DNA of 64,000 bases from Coptis chinensis (lineage: Eukaryota; Streptophyta; Magnoliopsida; Ranunculales; Ranunculaceae), in NCBI GenBank assembly GCA_015680905.1, contig CM027378.1, positions 75,855,501 through 75,919,500 of the forward strand, in the 5' to 3' direction. The notes under the pieces are model-generated. The model was not told the origin of the DNA and ran no database searches. It saw nothing but the letters and a program-made list of their open reading frames with translations. Positions 58,724-64,000 of the stretch are shown piece by piece (position 1 is the first letter of the stretch; the number at the start of each line of letters is the position of its first letter). A program made the position numbers and the translations under genes.

Positions 58724-59870
58724 TGTGAATTGCTAAGGAAGTTTCTTAATGTATTAAATGAAGAGGACTTACTGGAGGTAGAAAAGTTGACGAACTAGTC
58801 ATATGACGATCAGACCAACCAAAAGTTGACGAACTAGTCATATGACGATCAGACCAAACAACACTTGTAATAGGGAGTGGTGGAGAATCAACATACCTCA
58901 TTTGTGAGTTGTGAGTGGTGACTTCCATTGAGTACGTCACTTTTTCCAAGCCTTTTGTTAGTCTAAAAGATGCAAGGAGTGTTAACTCTATTTCTCTATG
59001 TAATTCCATGTAATGTATTTATTGGTTTTAATAAGATATATGCATACCCGTTCCTGCTAAAATTGGGAGGAGCATTCTGTATTTTTAATCCTAATGCCAA
59101 ATGCAGTTTAGAAGATTTATTTATTTTTTTCCAGAAGTGGATATAACGAACCCTGTTGTCAAGTCTTTATTTTTTAATGATTTTCTCTTTTCTTTCTTGT
59201 TTTAGTTCTACATCCTACTGTTGCAACTTAACCACTAATAAATTTCTACGGAATAAGCAATCCACCCAAGTTATGTGGTTTAATCTTTTTACTTACCATC
59301 GCACTGGACCAAATTAATATGGTTTATCAGCCAACAAAATTATGCGGACACTCATTGGTTCCTATGTGCAACAGGCTGGGTGGTTGGGGTGCGCCATCAT
59401 CTTACTAAATCCGTGCTATGTGTGCCAAACTAAATCGAATTATTTGATTGAATTTGCACTCGTTGTCTTTCTTTTTTTGTTGTGAGAATGTGAGATATGG
59501 TACTGGAACCAGCTATGATGACACACCGCAATGCTTTAATTGTTTTTGGTTTTACTAATGTTTTGTTTAACAAATGTTGGCTAAAGTGCACAACAAGCCC
59601 CTAACAGAACGTTTGATAGACATAATCTCGTTTTATATGAATGTACGTAGGATGCTGTGTTGCTGTGGAAGTTTATAGAGCGATCCAATTTTCCTGGACT
59701 ACAGGATCACTATCTGCACTGGCAATTATGAAAGCAACCTTAATATTGAGTTTGAATGTATGCTCAAATGTAGGAAAGCAACCTTAACTCCACTGTCTAT
59801 CTACATGTCATTCACTTATTTATTTTGATAAAATGGATACACAACAAACTTTGGCTGGAGTACACATCAT
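58724..59870. other. 5' flank of the subtilase pseudogene
   Basis: Contains the 39-bp tandem duplication listed separately. A minus-strand frame at 58746-59009 spans this duplication and matches nothing known. From 59040 on, AT-rich DNA without a gene. Confidence 0.5.
58784..58860. repeat. 39-bp tandem duplication in the subtilase promoter
   Basis: AAAGTTGACGAACTAGTCAT followed by ATGACGATCAGACCAA occurs twice head to tail. Each copy has GTTGACG and ATGACGA, so the region has four TGACG cores, the core of bZIP (TGA factor) sites, and two TTGAC cores. It lies 60-140 bases upstream of the start codon. Confidence 0.85.
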
Positions 59871-60689
59871 GGGTTTGTCTGGTTCACGGAAAAAGGTGGA
59901 AAATAAAACGTTTTCCAGGAATTTGAAATGCGTCACGTGTTTGGTAACATGTGGAAAACAAAAAAAATAGAAATTGGTTTCTCTAAAACATAAAAAGGAA
60001 GGAAAACAACTAACTTAAAATAAAAAAGGAAGTCGTTTTCTATTTTCCATCCCGACAACAACTCACGGGTAGTGAACTGGAAAAAAAAAATTGTTCAAGC
60101 TCGAGAAGGTAAGTTTCCCACTCTCTCTTCTCTCTTCTCTCATTGATTAATGGTGGTCTCCCTCACTTCTGTGTTCATATCTCAAAGGTTTCAAACACAT
60201 CTCCACCGATCAAATCAGCGTTTGTTTGAGCATAATAAGGTACCTAATTTTTGTTATTTGATTCAAACCATCGATTAAAAAAATATCGATTTGGGGTCGT
60301 TGTTGTGATTTCTTTGTGCCAATTAGTTCATTTTTATGTTTTATTGTTTATGTGGTTTGGATGTTGTAGATCTGGTGTTTTGAGATTGTTGATGGTAGTT
60401 AATTTGTGTTTATTGATGTTTATATAGTGATGAGTTGTTCATTTTGTAAAACTTTGTTACTGTTTCATATTGGTTTTGAGTTTTGCGTGTGTTTTTGGTC
60501 TTCTTCTTCGGGTTTGTAAGACCGTAAAACTAGTATGCAAACTTCTTTTTTTACTGTGAAATTGAAAGTTTATGTTGAAGCTTCTTCTTATATAGTTCGA
60601 TCTAGCCTTGTGTTTTTGAATTTCCTTTGTACTTTGTTTGTATTGTGAACATTGGCTATGATCTTTCCTTTTACTTAGATGAGTAGTGA

Positions 60690-62082
60690 CAACGATTTTG
60701 AAAGGACGCCAGAAGGTAGTCTGCCGTCGTTGGAGCTATGGCGTGTTTACAAGTGCAAGAACTACCGCTTTCGCGACTAGCGGATAGCATACCAAGGAAG
60801 CCATATGTGAATCGTGACATCGACGAAAATTGTACTTGGATGGTATAATCAATGATGATAGTGAGTGTTACGATCTTTTGAGGATGAGTAAAGAGTCGTT
60901 CAAAGTTGGTTGTTTTATTTAGAGAAAAGAATTTGTTAAGAGATTCAAGGAATAATGAAAGTTGAAGAGCAAGTTGTTGAAGTTCCTTCATACTATAGGG
61001 CATAACGTTAAAACCCGAAAATCATCAAACATAATTTTTTTAGCTCGGGAAACAACTAATCGATATTTTCATATTGTTCTAAAAGCGATTCTTAGTCTTT
61101 ACAAGGATCTAGTGGTGGAACCAACCACTGATATGGAAACACCTCCAATTATACGATGTAATGAAGTGAGATTCTGGCCTTGGTTTAAGGTAAAATATAA
61201 ATATATTCTTTAGTTAAAATTGTTAAAAGTTTTCTTATATTTTAAGTAATTAGTTTTTGATTGATTGTAAATAAGGATTGCATTGGAGCAATAGATGGGA
61301 CTCATATTCGTGTGAAAGTACCTGAAGGTATACGCAATAGATTTCGTAGGAGGAAAGAAAAACCTACACAAAATGTCTTGGCTGCCGTTTCCTTTGATCT
61401 TAGGTTTACTTATGTGTTAGCTGGTTGGGAAGGGTCAGCTCATGACGCACGGGTACTTGAAGATGCTTTAACAAGACCTAATGGACTTAAAGTCCCTGAA
61501 GGTATATATATAAATGTATATATGAATGTATTGTTTACTTATGTAATATGGTAGATAATGATCCCTATAATAATGTTATTTCCCTTGTAGGAAATATTAC
61601 TTGGTAGATCTTTGGTTATCCTAATCGCATGGGATTCCTTTTGCTCCATTTCAAGGTGTTAGATACCACTTGAAAGAATGGAGTGAGCATGAACCGAAAA
61701 TGAGAAGGAGTTATTTAATGTTCGGCCATTCATCATTAAGGAACTCTGTTGAACGAAGCTTTGGAATCCTAAATAAACGCGGAAGATATTGATGATTCCG
61801 AGTCTTTCTTCTCTTTTGATACACAAGTAGATGTGGTCCCGGCTTGTTGTATCCTACACAACTATATCATCGGTGTCGCCCTAATGATTTGTTCCTTTCG
61901 AGAGCCGATCCCCGAACCCGAGAGTGGAGAGCCTCCAAAGAAAAAGACAAAACTTACTCGAAGGAGCAACGTGAGCAAAAAGAAAGAGCGGGGCTGCATT
62001 TAGGGTTGATATGGCACAAAGTTATGTGGGATAACAACTTAGTAAGAAAAAAAGCAAAGGTGACACAGAAAGAGCAACTTTA
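60690..62082 (+). pseudogene. PIF/Harbinger DDE transposase (DDE_Tnp_4 type), broken
   Basis: It cuts and inserts the element together with the Myb/SANT partner. Segments in order: LADSIPRKPYVNRDID and DDSECYDLLRMSKESF (60760-60905), FLHTIGHNVKTRKSSNIIFL and RETTNRYF (60980-61070), then DCIGAIDGTHIRVKVPEGIR with the first catalytic Asp (61270-61335), QNVLAAVSFDLRFTYVLAGW, EGSAHDARVL, YYLVD with the second Asp (about 61595), GVRYHLKEW, and SLRNSVERSFGIL with the catalytic Glu (about 61735-61775). An intron of about 80 bases (61190-61266) is plausible. Stops at 61790 and frameshifts near 60960, 61560 and 61830 show it is inactive. Confidence 0.88.
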
Positions 62083-62372
62083 GAAAAATTAGGAGTGGGA
62101 TAACAAGTGGTGTTTGTACTGTAGAAGAATTTGTGATGCAAGCTTTGTACATAGACTATTATGGTTTTTGTTTTCCTAGTTCTATGCTTGTATAAGACTT
62201 CAATGGTGATTAATATGATACTATGTTTTGATTGTGTAATGTTTTATGTAATTTTTGTTATGCTTAAGGTAGTTTAGATATGTGCGGTGGTTACTTGCAC
62301 CTGCTTGTTCCATACATGGGATAACTATGTTGATTTGTTAATTGTGTCATGTGACTAACATAATATTTAGGA

Positions 62373-64000
62373 ATGGAAGAAACTCAACAATCTGTGAAAG
62401 GAAAGTCCAAGCAAGAGAAAAAGAATTATAGGTGGACTGATAAGAAAGAGAAAGTTTTGATCTCATTTTTAGCAGAGTGTGCGAGAAAGGGAGAAAAGAA
62501 GGGAAAAGCATTCAGCAAGTCCACTTTTACACAGGCGGCTAAAGCTATTTTCGATGCCTTTAACGACACTTGCACTGCGGAAAATGTTGTTGGTCGTATG
62601 AAAACTACTAAGGCAAAATATGCAATGATTAAGAGCCTTAAGGAAAGGAGCGGTTGGACGTGGGATGATGAGCTTAAGATGATCAAAGTTGACAAAGAAG
62701 ATGTCAAGATTTTATTGAGGTATTTGTTTTTTTTTCAAACTCAACAAATTGAATCTTTTAATTGCCATGTCTTTTATTAAAAATTGGTTCTTGAAGTTGT
62801 TTGTTTGAGGTATATGTTTATATGATGATTAGGCTTGTTGTTTGAACTGAGTTTAATGTTCTTTTATACCCAAGGTTGGCTGATGAAGGTGTTAATGTGT
62901 CATGAAATGCTAAGGCCGTCTTTGATGAAGGTTTATTTTCACCGGTTTAGTGGTCCGATTATTTAATTGGGATTTGTTTATTTGCTCTTGGATTGTTCAA
63001 TTTAAGCTCATAAGTAGTGTTCATTACTTGTTTCTTCATTATCAAGGCTTTTCTTTGTTTGGGCCGATAATTAGTGTAGACCAAATAGGGGATACTTTCT
63101 CTAGCATGTAGAGTTGGATGGAACTTTTGAGGCTTTGAAAAAAGTTTAAGTTAATTATTAAAGATGAGAACCGTAGGATTGTTGCAAATGGGCACGAAAA
63201 TGGATTTAATCGCTTAAGACTCAAAGTACATGCTCAATGACCTTTGAAAGTGTCTTGATAGTTAATTTATATGCGCACCTATTTCAAAGAGTTTCGTTCT
63301 CCCGCTTTGTTTGATGTCCGTAATTGCCGCCGACGTGAATTAATTTCTAGGCGGTCGCCTAAAAAATTAGAATGTTTAGTATTTATTGATGAGCCCTATT
63401 GACGATGGAATTTGTTTGCGGCTAATAGATCACCAAAGTTGGGAAGCGGTTTGCCCATTTGGTTGATCAAGTGGATAGCAAGAGAGAAATTTGCCCCACC
63501 AAGTTGATTGGGGAGTTCGACAAATCTATTATAGTAGGTAGTCTTGTCATGTAGAAAAGGTGGACTTCCATTCCGCCGCCAAGCTAAGCTAGATAAAACC
63601 TTGTGGCACAACATGGTATTTGCCCATATGTCACAATACCAACGACACAAGCATTTTAAAGCCATTTCATTCACTTACAGAATTGAAGTTGACTTCCCAT
63701 AATGCTCGGCCTTGGATACTTATTCTCCTATTAGTCGCTTTATTGTCCTTAAATATTGTTTACTTCACTCTATCTTTTATTATCCGCACAACATAGAATG
63801 TCGGTAGTCTTTGTCGGATCGATCTCATATGGTATTAATAAAGATGATATTGAATTTATGTAGGATAATCCATATGCAAAAGGCTTGTTGAATGTCCCAA
63901 TAGAGCAATATGATGAGTTGTCTCTTGCTTGTGGGGATGACCAAGCTACGGAGGAGTTCGAAAGGCAATTGCAGATATACAATCTGAAACCGCTGATATT
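62373..64000 (+). CDS. Myb/SANT-like DNA-binding protein of the Harbinger element (partial)
   Basis: The second protein of PIF/Harbinger elements binds DNA and brings the transposase to the ends. Exon 1 (62373-62719) starts MEETQQSVKGKSKQEKKNYR and contains WTDKKEKVLISFLAECA, a conserved TFTQAAKAIFDAFN and VVGRMKTTKAKYAMIKSLKE, then SGWTWDDELKMI, the Myb/SANT-like (PF12776-type) pattern of spaced tryptophans. It ends at a GAG/GTATTT donor. Exon 2 starts near 63864 (TAG acceptor): DNPYAKGLLNVPIEQYDELS then CGDDQATEEFERQ, and is open to the window edge. Exon 1 has no frame break, unlike the transposase. The intron of about 1.14 kb is long and shows no gene I recognise. Confidence 0.78.

Larger units (their letters stand above)
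59871..64000 (+). mobile_element. PIF/Harbinger-type DNA transposon, left part
   Basis: It begins GGGTTTGTCTGGTTCACGG, a terminus typical of plant PIF/Harbinger elements. It contains the two expected genes in tandem on the plus strand: a DDE transposase (60.7-62.05 kb) and a Myb/SANT-like protein (62.37 kb on). The right end lies beyond the window, so the terminal repeat and the 3-base TSD cannot be checked. 60071-60670 is leader-like: pyrimidine-rich (TCTCTTCTCTC) and then T-rich, without a coding match. Confidence 0.75.

Noticed and set aside
63396..63674. Minus-strand 92-residue frame in the Myb/SANT intron
   Set aside because: No recognisable motif, opposite to the flanking exons; most likely chance or decayed repeat DNA.

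Overview
This window is plant nuclear DNA, probably from a eudicot with a repeat-rich genome. It contains plant-type Ty3/gypsy (Athila/Tat and Tekay/Del-like), Ty1/copia, CACTA (En/Spm), PIF/Harbinger and LINE sequences, host-gene pieces with GT..AG introns and a subtilase with the plant exon style. No intact host gene was found. Most of the window is a stack of nested transposons, and six insertions can be delimited exactly because their target-site duplications (TSDs) are still perfect.

Layout. 1-9764: 3' part of an Athila/Tat Ty3/gypsy element (pol remnant 1-2600, degenerate 3' region, polypurine tract, 3' LTR 8299-9764). It sits inside an old LTR of a second gypsy family (remnant 9765-11445), which in turn sits inside a Ty1/copia element (11446-12706 and 48790-50205). 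The copia pol frame stops at 12706 and resumes at 48793, because a CACTA element (12707-48789, TSD TTG) landed in it. The CACTA element spans 36.1 kb today and about 14.0 kb without its own insertions. It carries a TnpA-like gene (38.45-40.39 kb) and a TNP2 transposase (40.56-47.04 kb), both minus strand and both broken. Between these and its left end are exon-intron pieces of host genes, all also minus strand: a SEUSS-type adaptor, a WD40 protein, a RING E3 ligase-like protein and a GTE-type bromodomain factor.

Insertions inside the CACTA: a solo LTR (13743-14579, TSD CAGGT); a second gene-carrying CACTA (15375-19981, TSD TTA) with pieces of a type I inositol-polyphosphate 5-phosphatase and a phosphoethanolamine cytidylyltransferase; a non-autonomous gypsy element in the rare form LTR-internal-LTR-internal-LTR (21764-35487, one TSD pair ACTAC); and a 2.85-kb solo LTR (43904-46755, TSD AGTTC) in the TNP2 coding region. 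Each LTR of the triple-LTR element carries a dense array of W-box (TTGAC) motifs.

Right part: the copia 3' LTR (49901-50205), unassigned DNA with a roughly 55-bp minisatellite (51772-52398), a minus-strand LINE fragment (54.11-54.48 kb), a two-exon subtilase pseudogene (55077-58723, minus) and the left part of a PIF/Harbinger element (59871 to the window end) with a broken DDE transposase and a Myb/SANT-like second gene.

Inferred order of events, oldest first: copia; then the gypsy LTR and the 14-kb CACTA in it; then Athila in that LTR, and the two solo LTRs, the small CACTA and the triple-LTR element in the big CACTA. The triple-LTR copies are close to identical in AT-rich stretches. Many of their differences look like consensus errors and should not be used for dating without checking the reads.
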